From the NCBI GenBank assembly GCA_041666525.1, contig JBAYGT010000004.1:78430-142429 (forward strand): a stretch of DNA of 64,000 nucleotides. The letters run 5' to 3'. The notes beneath the pieces were generated by a model. It worked only from the letters and a program-made list of their open reading frames with translations, was not told where the DNA came from and searched no databases. Position numbers and translations under genes: made by a program. Numbering within the stretch: position 1 is the first letter of the stretch; the number at the start of each line of letters is the position of its first letter. Below are positions 24,835 to 34,438 of this stretch, piece after piece. This DNA comes from JBAXTZ01 sp041666525 (GTDB taxonomy: Bacteria; Bacillota; Negativicutes; JBAXTZ01).

Positions 24835-25793
24835 GTCGCAACAGAGTATGTTTAGTTGGGACTGGGTATATGGCAAATGAATACGCTAAAGTATTAGCGG
24901 CACAAAAAGTCAACTATTTTGTTATTGGGCGTAGTCTATGTTCGTGTAATGAATTTATATGCAAAACGGGAATTGAAAAAGTTAGTAGCGGTGGAGTTGA
25001 TAAATGGCTCAAGACTAAACCGGATGTTCCTGATGTTGCGATTGTTGCTGTTAGTGTCGAGGAATTGGCATGTGTGACGTTAGCGTTGTTGAAATATGGA
25101 GTGAAAAGAATTCTAGTAGAAAAGCCAGCAGGAATAAGCACTTTTGAAATTAACAATATTCACATAGCGGCAAAAAAAATCAATGCAAAAGTATTTGTGG
25201 CTTATAATCGAAGGTATTATGCAGCTACGCAAAAAGCATTAGAAGTAATCAATTCCGACGGGGGAGTAAAGTCATTTGATTTTGAATTCACCGAATGGAG
25301 TCACGAGATAGAAGTTTTGAAAAACAAAGTCGAAGTTAAGAAAGCATGGTTTTTGGCCAATTCGACACATGTTGTCGACTTAGCATTTTTTTTGGGAGGA
25401 AAGCCAAGGCGGTTCAGTAGTTATATTGCCGGTAGTCTTAGTTGGCATCCTTCTGCTTCAGCATTTGCAGGGGCTGGAGTTACTGAAGAAGGTGCCCTTT
25501 TTTCGTATCATGCTAACTGGGCGGCGCCTGGTCGTTGGGGAGTGGAAATATTAACAAAAAATCATCGTCTCATTCTTCGTCCGTTAGAGCAATTACATAT
25601 TCAAAAAATCGGGTCTGTTGGAATAGATCGAATTGAAATTGATGATCAGTATGATGTCCAATTTAAACCAGGTTTATACAAGCAAGTCGAGGTTTTTTTG
25701 AGTGATAAATCGAGTTGTAGGTTAGCTACTATTGAGGAACACAATAGTATGGTTGAACGAGTGTTTTCAAAAATGTGTTCTAATGCTAATTAA
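24819..25793 (+). CDS. Gfo/Idh/MocA-family oxidoreductase
   Basis: A 324-residue oxidoreductase: VCLVGTGYMANEYAKVLAA at the N-terminus and the catalytic LVEKPAGIS near residue 103, with the fold completed by a C-terminal beta-sheet domain (WHPSASAFAGAG...). Unlike the two other single-domain members nearby, the EKP motif is intact, so this one is probably catalytically active. It is the last gene of the tightly overlapping nonulosonate block. Confidence 0.8.
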   Translation: MSDNISRNRVCLVGTGYMANEYAKVLAAQKVNYFVIGRSLCSCNEFICKTGIEKVSSGGVDKWLKTKPDVPDVAIVAVSVEELACVTLALLKYGVKRILVEKPAGISTFEINNIHIAAKKINAKVFVAYNRRYYAATQKALEVINSDGGVKSFDFEFTEWSHEIEVLKNKVEVKKAWFLANSTHVVDLAFFLGGKPRRFSSYIAGSLSWHPSASAFAGAGVTEEGALFSYHANWAAPGRWGVEILTKNHRLILRPLEQLHIQKIGSVGIDRIEIDDQYDVQFKPGLYKQVEVFLSDKSSCRLATIEEHNSMVERVFSKMCSNAN

Positions 25794-25819
25794 GCACAAT
25801 TGAAAGATCGGAGTTAATC

Positions 25820-27049
25820 ATGAAAGTGTTTTTTATTCCGGAGACATATTATTTAAGTTATCTTACATTTCTAAATGTTATTGTTGAAGCAAAAAAAGAA
25901 AACATTGATGCATACATGTTAACCGTATTCCCTTTTGCAAGAAAATGGGAAGAAAAGATATATACCAATGAAAAATTTATTATGAACGATTGTCCGAGGA
26001 AAAAAATATATCTGTTCCCCAATATTGTTCCTAAAAAAAGATATGAGAGTTTAATAGAAAACTTTGTAATTATGGTTAATTCTATAATATTGCTGATTTA
26101 TATGATTATAGAGCGGCCAGATGCAATCGTGATCAACTCTGATCTTGGCGGCACGTATATTAGGATGTTTCAAGAAATATGCTTATTGTTAAAGAAAAAA
26201 ATATTCATAATCTACAATCATAGAATTATCGATAACAAAAGTTTTAGCAAATCAAAATCTAAAATTTGGAAATACTTTAAAGTACTATCTTTTTCTGACT
26301 ATCGAATTGGCGCTTACACACAAAAATCGACCATTTTTGCGGCAAGTAACAAAATGAAAGACGAAATAATTGCTTTAGGAATTGATAGTAGTCGAGTGAT
26401 TGTAGTTGGTGATCCAAGAAAATCTACGAATATCGTTGACGTTCGAAGAGCAAACGAGAAAAATAAAATTGTTATTTTGTATTGTACAGAGGTTATGCAA
26501 GAAATATATAGTAAGACATATGTTTTTTTGTTGAATAAGTGGTTGAAGAAGATGTTTGTTTATTTAGCAAAAAATCACGATAATCTTGAAATTGTCGTCA
26601 AACTTCATCCGCGGGAAAAGGAGCATCCGCGCATTGATAGATTTTATAGCGAATTGTTTGGTGATAGTACATTGTTTAAGATTATAGACGACCAAAGTCT
26701 GAATGATGAAATTTTGATTAGTGCCGATATTGTTGTTGCGCATTATACCGACATGTTAAGAATGGCTGCATGGCAAAAAAAAGTAATATTAAGTATTGAG
26801 CTTTATAATAAATCGAAGTTTTCTTTGTTTACTAAGCGATCACAAACAGAAAAGGATATGTTAGTTCAAAATATTTCTGAGCTTCAAGACAAAATGTCAA
26901 AGGCAATTTTAAATTCTGAGTATCGAGCTTATATGTCAACGCTGGCTTATAACTGGGTATGCGACATTGATGAAAACCAATTTGTTGATAGCAGTAAAGC
27001 TGCAGAAAAAATAGCAATAATTATGAAAGATATGCTTCTCGAAAATTGA
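25820..27049 (+). CDS. Putative GT-B glycosyltransferase, paralogue 1 of tandem pair
   Basis: A 409-residue protein of uncertain family. An N-terminal half starts KVFFIPETYYLSYLTFL and contains INSDLGGTYIRMFQEIC. The C-terminal half has LGIDSSRVIVVGDPR, VVKLHPREKEHP (HP at about 263) and IVVAHYTDMLRMAAW, features of GT-B nucleotide-sugar-binding domains such as capsule and CDP-glycerol transferases. A hydrophobic stretch at about 83-97 may associate with membrane. It is clearly homologous over its full length to the next gene. Base composition is far more AT-rich than the flanks. Specific substrate unknown. Confidence 0.65.
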   Translation: MKVFFIPETYYLSYLTFLNVIVEAKKENIDAYMLTVFPFARKWEEKIYTNEKFIMNDCPRKKIYLFPNIVPKKRYESLIENFVIMVNSIILLIYMIIERPDAIVINSDLGGTYIRMFQEICLLLKKKIFIIYNHRIIDNKSFSKSKSKIWKYFKVLSFSDYRIGAYTQKSTIFAASNKMKDEIIALGIDSSRVIVVGDPRKSTNIVDVRRANEKNKIVILYCTEVMQEIYSKTYVFLLNKWLKKMFVYLAKNHDNLEIVVKLHPREKEHPRIDRFYSELFGDSTLFKIIDDQSLNDEILISADIVVAHYTDMLRMAAWQKKVILSIELYNKSKFSLFTKRSQTEKDMLVQNISELQDKMSKAILNSEYRAYMSTLAYNWVCDIDENQFVDSSKAAEKIAIIMKDMLLEN

Positions 27050-27091
27050 CTGCAGAAGATATTCCAGTTGAATTGATTATCGTAGGTAATT

Positions 27092-28318
27092 ATGAAAATA
27101 TTATTTATACCAGAGATTTATTATCTGAGTTATGAATCGTTTTTAAGCGTTATTCGTGCCACCAGGGCTGATGGTTTCGATTCGTATTTATTGTTAAAGT
27201 ATCCTTTTCACAAAGCTTGGGAAGAAAATGAATATAGCGAACAGAGATTAGAAGTAGATAATTGTCCTTATAAGAAAATAGTGTTGCAGGATAATTGTGA
27301 GCATAAAAACATATATTTTAAGATCATTAACTTGTTGATAATACTATTTAATAGTTTTAAGATATACAGAATGTTTTTAAGAGAAAAACCAGATGCCATT
27401 GTAATAAATTCTGATTTAGGAGGAATTTATATTAGAATAGCTCAGGAATTATGTTTAGTCTTAAAAATTAAAATATTCATTATCCATAATATTAGAAATG
27501 TAGAGACAAAAACAAGAAAGAGAAAAGGATGGAACAAGTGGTTTCGATTCTTGTTTTGTGATGATTATACGATTGGTGCATATACAGGATCATCAATAAT
27601 ATTTTCGGCAAGCAACTCGATGAGAGATGAAATTGTGTTACAAGGAATAGATGCGAGCAGGATATTTGTGGTAGGTGATCCGCGTACAAAAGCTTTATCA
27701 CTAAATAGAGATAATAGGAAAAAAAATATAGATTCAACGATAATATTGTACTGCACCGAAGTTATTCAAGAGAGTTACGGAAATATTTATACGAAGATGC
27801 TGAATTGTTGGTTGTTGAAGTGTTTTACAGAGATTGCTACTATTCATAAAATCAAAGTGATTGTAAAATTACACCCTCGAGAAAAAGAACATTTGTCAAT
27901 TTATAGTTATTATTACGACTTGTTTGGCAATAATTCAGAACTATTTGATATTGTCGGAGATCATTTTGATAATGTCGGCATTATTTCGCGCTCTGATATT
28001 GTGTTAGGGCATTATACTGATATGCTATTTCAAGCGGCAGTGCTAAAAAAGCCGATCATTGCTATGAATTATTTAGCATCTAGAACGCATCTTATATTTT
28101 CTGAGTCCATTGATAATGCGAATGAGATTGTGAGCCATAACTCGTTAGAAACTAAAAACAAGATAATTAGGCTAATCGTTGAACGAAAGTATCGAGAAAA
28201 AATGGTTGCGATTGCTATAAGATTATCTAGTGAAAAAAATGGAGATCATTCTAATAATGATGAAGAGGTAGCAACTATGATTGCTAGATTAATTAGAAAG
28301 GAGCTCTCTAAAAAGTGA
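27092..28318 (+). CDS. Putative GT-B glycosyltransferase, paralogue 2 of tandem pair
   Basis: A 408-residue homologue of the preceding protein: it shares FIPEIYYLSYESFL, INSDLGGIYIRIAQELC, QGIDASRIFVVGDPR, VIVKLHPREKEHL and DIVLGHYTDMLFQAA. The two differ mainly in the linker near residues 135-150 and in the extreme C-terminus. Its end overlaps the next gene by 4 bases. A duplicated and diverged glycosyltransferase pair may make two successive linkages to related acceptors. Confidence 0.65.
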   Translation: MKILFIPEIYYLSYESFLSVIRATRADGFDSYLLLKYPFHKAWEENEYSEQRLEVDNCPYKKIVLQDNCEHKNIYFKIINLLIILFNSFKIYRMFLREKPDAIVINSDLGGIYIRIAQELCLVLKIKIFIIHNIRNVETKTRKRKGWNKWFRFLFCDDYTIGAYTGSSIIFSASNSMRDEIVLQGIDASRIFVVGDPRTKALSLNRDNRKKNIDSTIILYCTEVIQESYGNIYTKMLNCWLLKCFTEIATIHKIKVIVKLHPREKEHLSIYSYYYDLFGNNSELFDIVGDHFDNVGIISRSDIVLGHYTDMLFQAAVLKKPIIAMNYLASRTHLIFSESIDNANEIVSHNSLETKNKIIRLIVERKYREKMVAIAIRLSSEKNGDHSNNDEEVATMIARLIRKELSKK

Positions 28319-29340
28319 ATCTGTTTTTATTAAGCACCCCACTACAAGTTATTAATGCTATTGAGGCAATTGATCAGTATGAAATTGGAAATGAATATTT
28401 AATAATTTATTATGGCAAGATAAATGTGACTAAGATACTTGAGCGTTTCGCAATAAAGAACTACATGATATTCAACAAATCAAGCGATATATCCAGATGG
28501 TTACTGTTATTATTGTGGTTTCGTAAGATTTCAAAAATGTTGACTTCGATAAATATTGAGAGAATATTTTTGGGTGAATTCAGAGTAGATATTGTTCGGG
28601 GATTGGTCAATTCGCTAAAATATAAATCGATAGTTTTAATAGATGAAGGTTTTGGTACGCTAGAACAAATTAGATTATGCACTGACGGGAGTGATAAAAT
28701 AATCGAAAGAGAAATTTCTTATAAAGCTTTGCTAAGAAAATATTTGTGCTGGGTGTTAAAAATAAATTCATCGCTCGTAAAAATTGCAGAAGTATTTACT
28801 GTATATAAGTCAGCCGTAGAAAAAAGCGATATGAAATTGAGCCATAACGATTATAGAAAATTCAAGCAATTAGCCGCGAAAGTTACAGTAAAGCAAGAGG
28901 AGTGGATAGTTGGTAATGATTATTGTGAACACGGATTGTTGACTAAAAGTGATTATTTTTTATGGTTGAATGAGATAGCAAAGATTACAATTGGACGAGA
29001 TGTACTTTATTTTCCCCATCCTAGAGAAAACGAAAAAAAACTTGATGAAATAGCTAGAAAACACAACCATTGGAAAATTAAACGCGGAAACTATTGCTTA
29101 GAACATTATATTTTCAGCGAGAATGAAATTGCAAGAACATTTTATGGATTTGGAACGGCTTTTTTAGTTAATATCAAAAAGATGTTTATGAATAAAATAG
29201 AAGTGTATTATTATTTGGTTGATTTAACGAGAATCAACCAAATCTATATCGATCGAGTCAAAGAGCAGGAGGAATATTTATTCAAAAGCGAAATATTTGA
29301 CGAATATCGATCGCAGTCGACTTTGTTACTGAAAGCGTAG
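28315..29340 (+). CDS. Putative sialyltransferase-like (GT52/polysialyltransferase-type) nonulosonate transferase
   Basis: A 341-residue protein starting MNLFLLSTPLQVINAIEAID, typical of the N-terminal strand of GT52 and polysialyltransferase-type enzymes. It has the two motifs shared by bacterial sialyltransferases: a D/E-D/E-G motif as IDEGFG (residues 109-114) and an HP motif as YFPHPRE (HP at 235-236). A FYGFGTAFLVN segment near residue 280 could be the Ser/Thr region. In a locus making a nonulosonic acid this is the prime candidate for adding it to the glycan. The start is a GTG overlapping the previous gene by 4 bases. Confidence 0.65.
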   Translation: MNLFLLSTPLQVINAIEAIDQYEIGNEYLIIYYGKINVTKILERFAIKNYMIFNKSSDISRWLLLLLWFRKISKMLTSINIERIFLGEFRVDIVRGLVNSLKYKSIVLIDEGFGTLEQIRLCTDGSDKIIEREISYKALLRKYLCWVLKINSSLVKIAEVFTVYKSAVEKSDMKLSHNDYRKFKQLAAKVTVKQEEWIVGNDYCEHGLLTKSDYFLWLNEIAKITIGRDVLYFPHPRENEKKLDEIARKHNHWKIKRGNYCLEHYIFSENEIARTFYGFGTAFLVNIKKMFMNKIEVYYYLVDLTRINQIYIDRVKEQEEYLFKSEIFDEYRSQSTLLLKA

Positions 29341-29347
29341 TCGGAAA

Positions 29348-30850
29348 GTGAAGAAAAAAATAGCCATATTACTCAGTTCGAGTATTGCTAAAAACGCAAG
29401 CGGATACTTTGGAACTACAATTATTTTGCAATTAATGCGTTTTATTACCAGTCCGATTATTGCTAGGTTTATCACAACAGAAGAATTTGGAGCCCTTAGT
29501 ATTGTTACGACAGCAACATCCTTTTTAGCAATATTTTTTACTATGGGTATGGAAACTGTCGCAATTAGGAAGTTTTATCAATACGAAGGACGTGAATATT
29601 GGAAGTTTGTAAGACTTATTTGTGGCTTTATATTGTGTGCCAATCTGCTATTGTGTTTCGCAGTGTTTGTAATAGCAATGATTTATCCCCAAATATTTTC
29701 CATGTGCTTTGGATTTGGTTTTGATGATTATGGAGTTTATGTTTTGGCTGCAGCGTTGTATGCACCATATTATTCTATTGGTTGCGCAATATTGCAAGCC
29801 AGAAGGCTCGTAAGATCATTTTCTAAAATTCAAATAGCTAAAGCGGGATTTAGTGTAGTGCCGATAATTTTATTGGCTTTTTTGGGACTGTTAAGAATTA
29901 AAAATCTACTTCTTCTAGATATTGTATCTGGAACACTATTTTCTGTTATAACTTTGAAAATAGCAATGGGACGTCTGAATACAAATATTGAAATAGTCAA
30001 TCGTGACGATATTAGATTATTTGATTCAGTGCGAACTAAAATAGCTATTATTATTAATAGCTTGAAGTACGGTTTTCCGTTTGTTCCACAAAACATTTTC
30101 AACTGGTTGAATGCTTCTATAGACAGATTGATTTTGATGAGAATGATTGTGCTTGCCGATTTTGGAATATATATGTTTGGAATAACAATAGGCGCGATTG
30201 GCAACATGATAATCTCAGCTATTAATACCGCATATGTACCGTTCTTTCTGGAATTGGCAGCAAAGGATGAGCGTCGAGCTAAAAATAATCATAGAAAGAT
30301 CATGCAATTATATTTAGTTGGAACAGGTGTGGTTTTTGTGACAATATGTTTCTTGTCCCGTGAAATATTGTTTGTAGTAGCGGGTGAGAAATACCTTAAT
30401 TCCAATCCATATTTTATTTTGACTGTTGTAGCTAATTTTTGGATGGGAATATACCTAATTTATACAATGCCTTTGTACTTTGTTAACTGTACTTACGTGT
30501 TTATCTATTTAAGTGCTTTTTCTTTTGTAATATATTCTGTTTGTGGTTACTTCGCTGCAAAATATATTGGTCCCATAGGAATTGTTGCGTTGAAGTTTGT
30601 TTGTATGATAATAATGGCATATACAGGATTAGCATTAACGAAAAAAAAGTATAATATTTCTTATGGAAAGAACTCAGTGATTGTAGTTCCTATGGCTATG
30701 TCCGCGCTTATGATTATACCTTTATTTGTGACGAGTTTTTTTTTGAGAATTCCTGCTCTTATACTAATATACGTTGCTATAGCTTTGATTTTGTATTTTT
30801 TAAATTTCTATGTGAGAGTTTTTGAAAATGACGATACAACGTTTAATTGA
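29348..30850 (+). CDS. Polysaccharide flippase (Wzx, PST family)
   Basis: A 500-residue integral membrane protein with about 12-14 hydrophobic segments. The N-terminal SSIAKNASGYFGTTIIL and IIARFITTEEFGALSIVTTA match the Wzx/MATE-like polysaccharide transporter family, which moves lipid-linked repeat units across the inner membrane. GTG start after a weak site. The 3' end overlaps the polymerase gene by 23 bases. Low GC content matches its neighbours. Confidence 0.88.
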   Translation: MKKKIAILLSSSIAKNASGYFGTTIILQLMRFITSPIIARFITTEEFGALSIVTTATSFLAIFFTMGMETVAIRKFYQYEGREYWKFVRLICGFILCANLLLCFAVFVIAMIYPQIFSMCFGFGFDDYGVYVLAAALYAPYYSIGCAILQARRLVRSFSKIQIAKAGFSVVPIILLAFLGLLRIKNLLLLDIVSGTLFSVITLKIAMGRLNTNIEIVNRDDIRLFDSVRTKIAIIINSLKYGFPFVPQNIFNWLNASIDRLILMRMIVLADFGIYMFGITIGAIGNMIISAINTAYVPFFLELAAKDERRAKNNHRKIMQLYLVGTGVVFVTICFLSREILFVVAGEKYLNSNPYFILTVVANFWMGIYLIYTMPLYFVNCTYVFIYLSAFSFVIYSVCGYFAAKYIGPIGIVALKFVCMIIMAYTGLALTKKKYNISYGKNSVIVVPMAMSALMIIPLFVTSFFLRIPALILIYVAIALILYFLNFYVRVFENDDTTFN

Positions 30851-32102
30851 GTACGTTCTTTCAAATTATGGGTTGTCGGGGTTAACATTTTTATTAATAG
30901 TAGTTAAACCTCAGTGGATTATTGTTTATTTACCATTCTTATTTATACCAGGAAGTTTGATCGTAAAATATCTCGAGGTCAACCATATAGATAGTGAATT
31001 CTATTTTTTTGCAGCGGCATTTGAGTTTATTTTGTGTCTGATACTGTTTGTGAAATATTCAAAATATAGTACCAAGTTGGAAATACGAGGGCTGTTTTGG
31101 ACGATTGCTATACCTTGTTCGAGTCTCCCAGCCTTGTTTTTAAGCGAAAATTCGAGGTCTCTTAGCGTCTTTGTTTTTATCTTAATGATATTGGCGACGG
31201 GATTGTATGGATATTTTATATTTTGGTTGAAGAATGCTGATGATTGTGAAAAAGTGCTTAAGATAGCGCTGATTGCTTTGCTTTTTGTTTGTTTTCTAAT
31301 GAAAGTTACTAATGCAACTGTAGCCGGTCTGGACGTTATCAAAGAGCGTTCCGGATTTTATGGTGACAACCATATTTTCGGTTGGGTTTTGTTGCTATTT
31401 TCAGCGATAAAAAGTTGGTGGTTGGCAGTTGGAGTAACACTATTTTTTTTGGTTTCATTATCAAGAGGAATATACTTGTCATGGTCATTTTTCGTTTGTC
31501 TTTGGCTTATCATGGCGATTGTTTCAACGAAGAATGTTTTGAGTACAATGTTTAGCAGGAGAACCATTTTAGCGATATCTATTGCAGCGGCTATATTAGT
31601 TATATTATTAACTTCTGGAGCGATTGAGTATATCATTATTTCTTTTTTTAGCAGATTTGACTCTAGTTTTAGAATGGCAGACGCGATACCAGTCTTGAAT
31701 GAGTCATTTGCTGATGATGGCAGAAATTATATTTTTCAAGCAGCACTTGATATGGCGAGTAAATATAGCTATTTAGGAACAGGACTGGGTAGCTTTTTTG
31801 AATTTTCCACTAAAGCTGGTTTGTTCGGATTTTCCAATGCGCACAATTTATTTTTAACTAGTTTGGTCGAGGGAGGAGCACTTCATTTTATTGTTGTAGT
31901 TTGCTTTTATTTTTATTTGTTGGTCTTGTCTTTTGAGAAGGATAAAACAATATTTGCAGCTATAGTGGCTCTTTTAATCTATAATATGTACTCTGGAGAA
32001 TTGTATGAAACATCTGGGGGTAGATTATCTTTGATCGATTACTACTATCACATTTTTATTCTTGCATATTTGTCTTATAGTCGTGTCAAAAAGGTTGTAT
32101 AG
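30828..32102 (+). CDS. O-antigen/capsule polymerase (Wzy-like)
   Basis: A 424-residue membrane protein with 10 or more hydrophobic segments. A large periplasmic loop (about 275-340) is followed by LGTGLGSFFEFSTKAGLFG, then SNAHNLFLTSLVEGG, the pattern of the Wzy/WaaL family. Next to a Wzx flippase, polymerase is more likely than O-antigen ligase. The ATG at 30828 lies inside the flippase gene; a TTG 6 bases earlier is not needed. Wzy proteins diverge strongly, so substrate cannot be guessed. Confidence 0.82.
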   Translation: MTIQRLIEYVLSNYGLSGLTFLLIVVKPQWIIVYLPFLFIPGSLIVKYLEVNHIDSEFYFFAAAFEFILCLILFVKYSKYSTKLEIRGLFWTIAIPCSSLPALFLSENSRSLSVFVFILMILATGLYGYFIFWLKNADDCEKVLKIALIALLFVCFLMKVTNATVAGLDVIKERSGFYGDNHIFGWVLLLFSAIKSWWLAVGVTLFFLVSLSRGIYLSWSFFVCLWLIMAIVSTKNVLSTMFSRRTILAISIAAAILVILLTSGAIEYIIISFFSRFDSSFRMADAIPVLNESFADDGRNYIFQAALDMASKYSYLGTGLGSFFEFSTKAGLFGFSNAHNLFLTSLVEGGALHFIVVVCFYFYLLVLSFEKDKTIFAAIVALLIYNMYSGELYETSGGRLSLIDYYYHIFILAYLSYSRVKKVV

Positions 32103-32235
32103 CGTTTGGTTTGTCAACTTTCATAATTTCACAGTCAGGTAAATGTATTGTGGCGAAAAATCGTTGAATTAAGGATTACTGGATCGATAATAATAATGCG
32201 ATACGAAGAATTACTATAATGGAGAAAAAACTAGC

Positions 32236-33327
32236 ATGGATATTTTGAGTAGTAGATACAATAAATGTTCGGTATTTGTTCATCAAGGTCTGGGTGACTT
32301 AATAATGGCAATACCTCTTTTGGTGGGAATATTTGAACGTGTAAAAAGCGAAAGTTTCCAACTTGTCTTTTATGTGAAAACAAAAAACGAAGTGGAGTTC
32401 ATTAAGACTATTATTGGAACAAACAAAAATGTGCGAGTTGATATTATTGGACAATCACAAGGAACTAACAAATTATTGCGTGTTTTGCATACCTTGAGAA
32501 TTTTGCTTTGCACCTCATGGAAAAAGCAAGTTATTATTTCGCCATATTTCACCAATAGTTATTGGACCGCAGCATTCTTGTTCTTTTTTCCTTATTCATT
32601 TAAAATCGGAACGTTGCAAAGTAAGCTTAAGAGATGTTTGAATTTTACTGTTCAATATAAAATCGGCAATCATAAGGCTGAGCACGTTTTACAACTTTGT
32701 GAGGCTGTAGGAGTTTTGAATGCGCTTACTATAGCAGATATTCGGGAAAATAAATTCAACTCATCGTTTTTGAAAAAAAAGTGTAATATATCACTTAATA
32801 ATTGTAAGAAAGACAATACTATAATATTTTCTCCGGGGTCGGGCGAGGCGGAGAAATATAAGAGATGGCCTGTCAATAAATTTAGCGAATTGGCTAATTT
32901 GCTGCTCTCGGATGATCTGCTTTTAAAAATAATTATTATTGGTAACGAAAGTGAATTAGAGTTGGCCAACGAAATAATTGCAGGCGTGGTGTATAAAGAC
33001 AGGATTGTTTCGAAAAACAATTTGAGATTTATTGAAATATTAGCCGAGATTGAGAGATCAAATGCAATTGTTTGTGCATGTTCGGGGATGGCGCATGTCG
33101 CTTCGCTAACTAGTACAAAAATTATCGGACTATTTGGTCCGACGGATTATCGTGTTACAGGTCCCTATAGTACCAATGTTACGATAGTTAGTTCAGACAT
33201 GTCCTGCTCACCATGTTATCCGAAAAAAAATTTGTGTATGACCAGTGGAGAGAGTGAGTGTATGAGGCGAATAGTAGCTACGGACGTATTTAACGTACTA
33301 GTTTCTAAAATTACGTATGAGGGGTGA
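32236..33327 (+). CDS. Glycosyltransferase family 9 (heptosyltransferase-like), paralogue 1
   Basis: A 363-residue GT-B protein with VHQGLGDLIMAIPLL at the N-terminus (the GT9 GLGD loop), IIFSPGSGEAEKYKRWP, CACSGMAHVASLT and LFGPTDYRVTGPYS, then the C-terminal cysteine cluster CSPCYPKKNLC. These are hallmarks of ADP-heptose:LPS heptosyltransferases and relatives. GGAG precedes the ATG by 11 bases. It is homologous to the next gene over its full length. In this locus it may add heptose or another sugar to the repeat unit or core. Confidence 0.83.
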   Translation: MDILSSRYNKCSVFVHQGLGDLIMAIPLLVGIFERVKSESFQLVFYVKTKNEVEFIKTIIGTNKNVRVDIIGQSQGTNKLLRVLHTLRILLCTSWKKQVIISPYFTNSYWTAAFLFFFPYSFKIGTLQSKLKRCLNFTVQYKIGNHKAEHVLQLCEAVGVLNALTIADIRENKFNSSFLKKKCNISLNNCKKDNTIIFSPGSGEAEKYKRWPVNKFSELANLLLSDDLLLKIIIIGNESELELANEIIAGVVYKDRIVSKNNLRFIEILAEIERSNAIVCACSGMAHVASLTSTKIIGLFGPTDYRVTGPYSTNVTIVSSDMSCSPCYPKKNLCMTSGESECMRRIVATDVFNVLVSKITYEG

Positions 33328-34438
33328 GTTTGTTTTGAAGGGTATTTTTAATTATACTCCTAATTGTAGTAAATACTTTATATTGCTTCATCATGGATTG
33401 GGTGATGTGATAATGACGTTACCTTTGTTGGCTGGAATTATGAAAGCAAGTCGTGATGAAAATATTAAGTTTGTAATATATGTTGCCTCTGCAACAGAGT
33501 TTAAGTTTGTTAAGACTGTTATTGGAGATGTTGCTGGTATCATTGTGCGGCGGTTTGGGGCTACCGTTGGTACGATGCGGCTCAAACGAATTGTTGAGGC
33601 GATAAGGTTGTTTTTTATTTTAAACTTTCAAAAATCATGTTTAATATCGCCGTGTTTTGTCGATAATTATTTGACAGTTAGATTTTTATCATTACTACCT
33701 CATTCGCACATAATAGGAAATGATGGTATTGGATTGAAAAAGCAACTAACGGTTGCACTAAGAAAGGGCGATACTGAGCATAAAACTGATTATGCGATGA
33801 GATTTGGGGAAATTTGTGGTTTACTTGATAGGGATATGATCTATTATCTTAAACAAAACAAGTATTGCAGTGACTTTTTGTATAAGTATTTCAATTACTC
33901 AATTTCGAATGTCCCCTTATTGGATTACGTCGTTTTTAGTCCGGGAACGTGGCAATTTGAAAAGTATAAACAATGGCCGTTGGAAAAATATGCTGAACTA
34001 TCAAACATTTTACTTGCAAATTATCCTTCGTTAAAGATCGTTATTATTGTTAGCAATCTTCAAAAAAAATATGGAGAGGAAATTATCCGAAATGTTTTCG
34101 ATAGGGATAAGGTATCACTAAAAGTCGGTTTGGATTTTCCCGAATTGCTGTCCGAAATTAAAGGTGCTAAGGCAATTGTTTGCGCATGCTCTGGTATTGG
34201 TCATCTTGCTTCTTTGACTGATACTAGGATAATTGGTTTATATGGCCCTACGGATCATTTGGTCACTGGTCCTTATTCAAACAGCGCAGTGATTGTTAGC
34301 GCAAAACTTCCTTGTTCGCCTTGTTATCCTAAAAACAATCTTTGTAAAATTCGGAATGTAAGTGCGAATTGTATGAAAGAGATTCTTGTAGAAGACGTAT
34401 ATGCGTATCTTGTTAAAATTCTGCGATGCTTTAATTAA
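33317..34438 (+). CDS. Glycosyltransferase family 9 (heptosyltransferase-like), paralogue 2
   Basis: A 373-residue tandem relative of the preceding protein: LHHGLGDVIMTLPLLAGI, VVFSPGTWQFEKYKQWP, CACSGIGHLASLTD, LYGPTDHLVTGPYS and CSPCYPKNNLC align throughout. The ATG at 33317 overlaps the upstream gene by 11 bases, though TTG or later starts are possible. The catalytic GLGD loop is retained in both copies, so both may be active on different acceptors. Confidence 0.82.
   Translation: MRGEFVLKGIFNYTPNCSKYFILLHHGLGDVIMTLPLLAGIMKASRDENIKFVIYVASATEFKFVKTVIGDVAGIIVRRFGATVGTMRLKRIVEAIRLFFILNFQKSCLISPCFVDNYLTVRFLSLLPHSHIIGNDGIGLKKQLTVALRKGDTEHKTDYAMRFGEICGLLDRDMIYYLKQNKYCSDFLYKYFNYSISNVPLLDYVVFSPGTWQFEKYKQWPLEKYAELSNILLANYPSLKIVIIVSNLQKKYGEEIIRNVFDRDKVSLKVGLDFPELLSEIKGAKAIVCACSGIGHLASLTDTRIIGLYGPTDHLVTGPYSNSAVIVSAKLPCSPCYPKNNLCKIRNVSANCMKEILVEDVYAYLVKILRCFN

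Noticed and set aside
32215..32220. TATAAT just before the GT9 gene as a promoter
   Set aside because: It directly abuts the ribosome site, leaving almost no leader, and lacks a -35 or TG extension.
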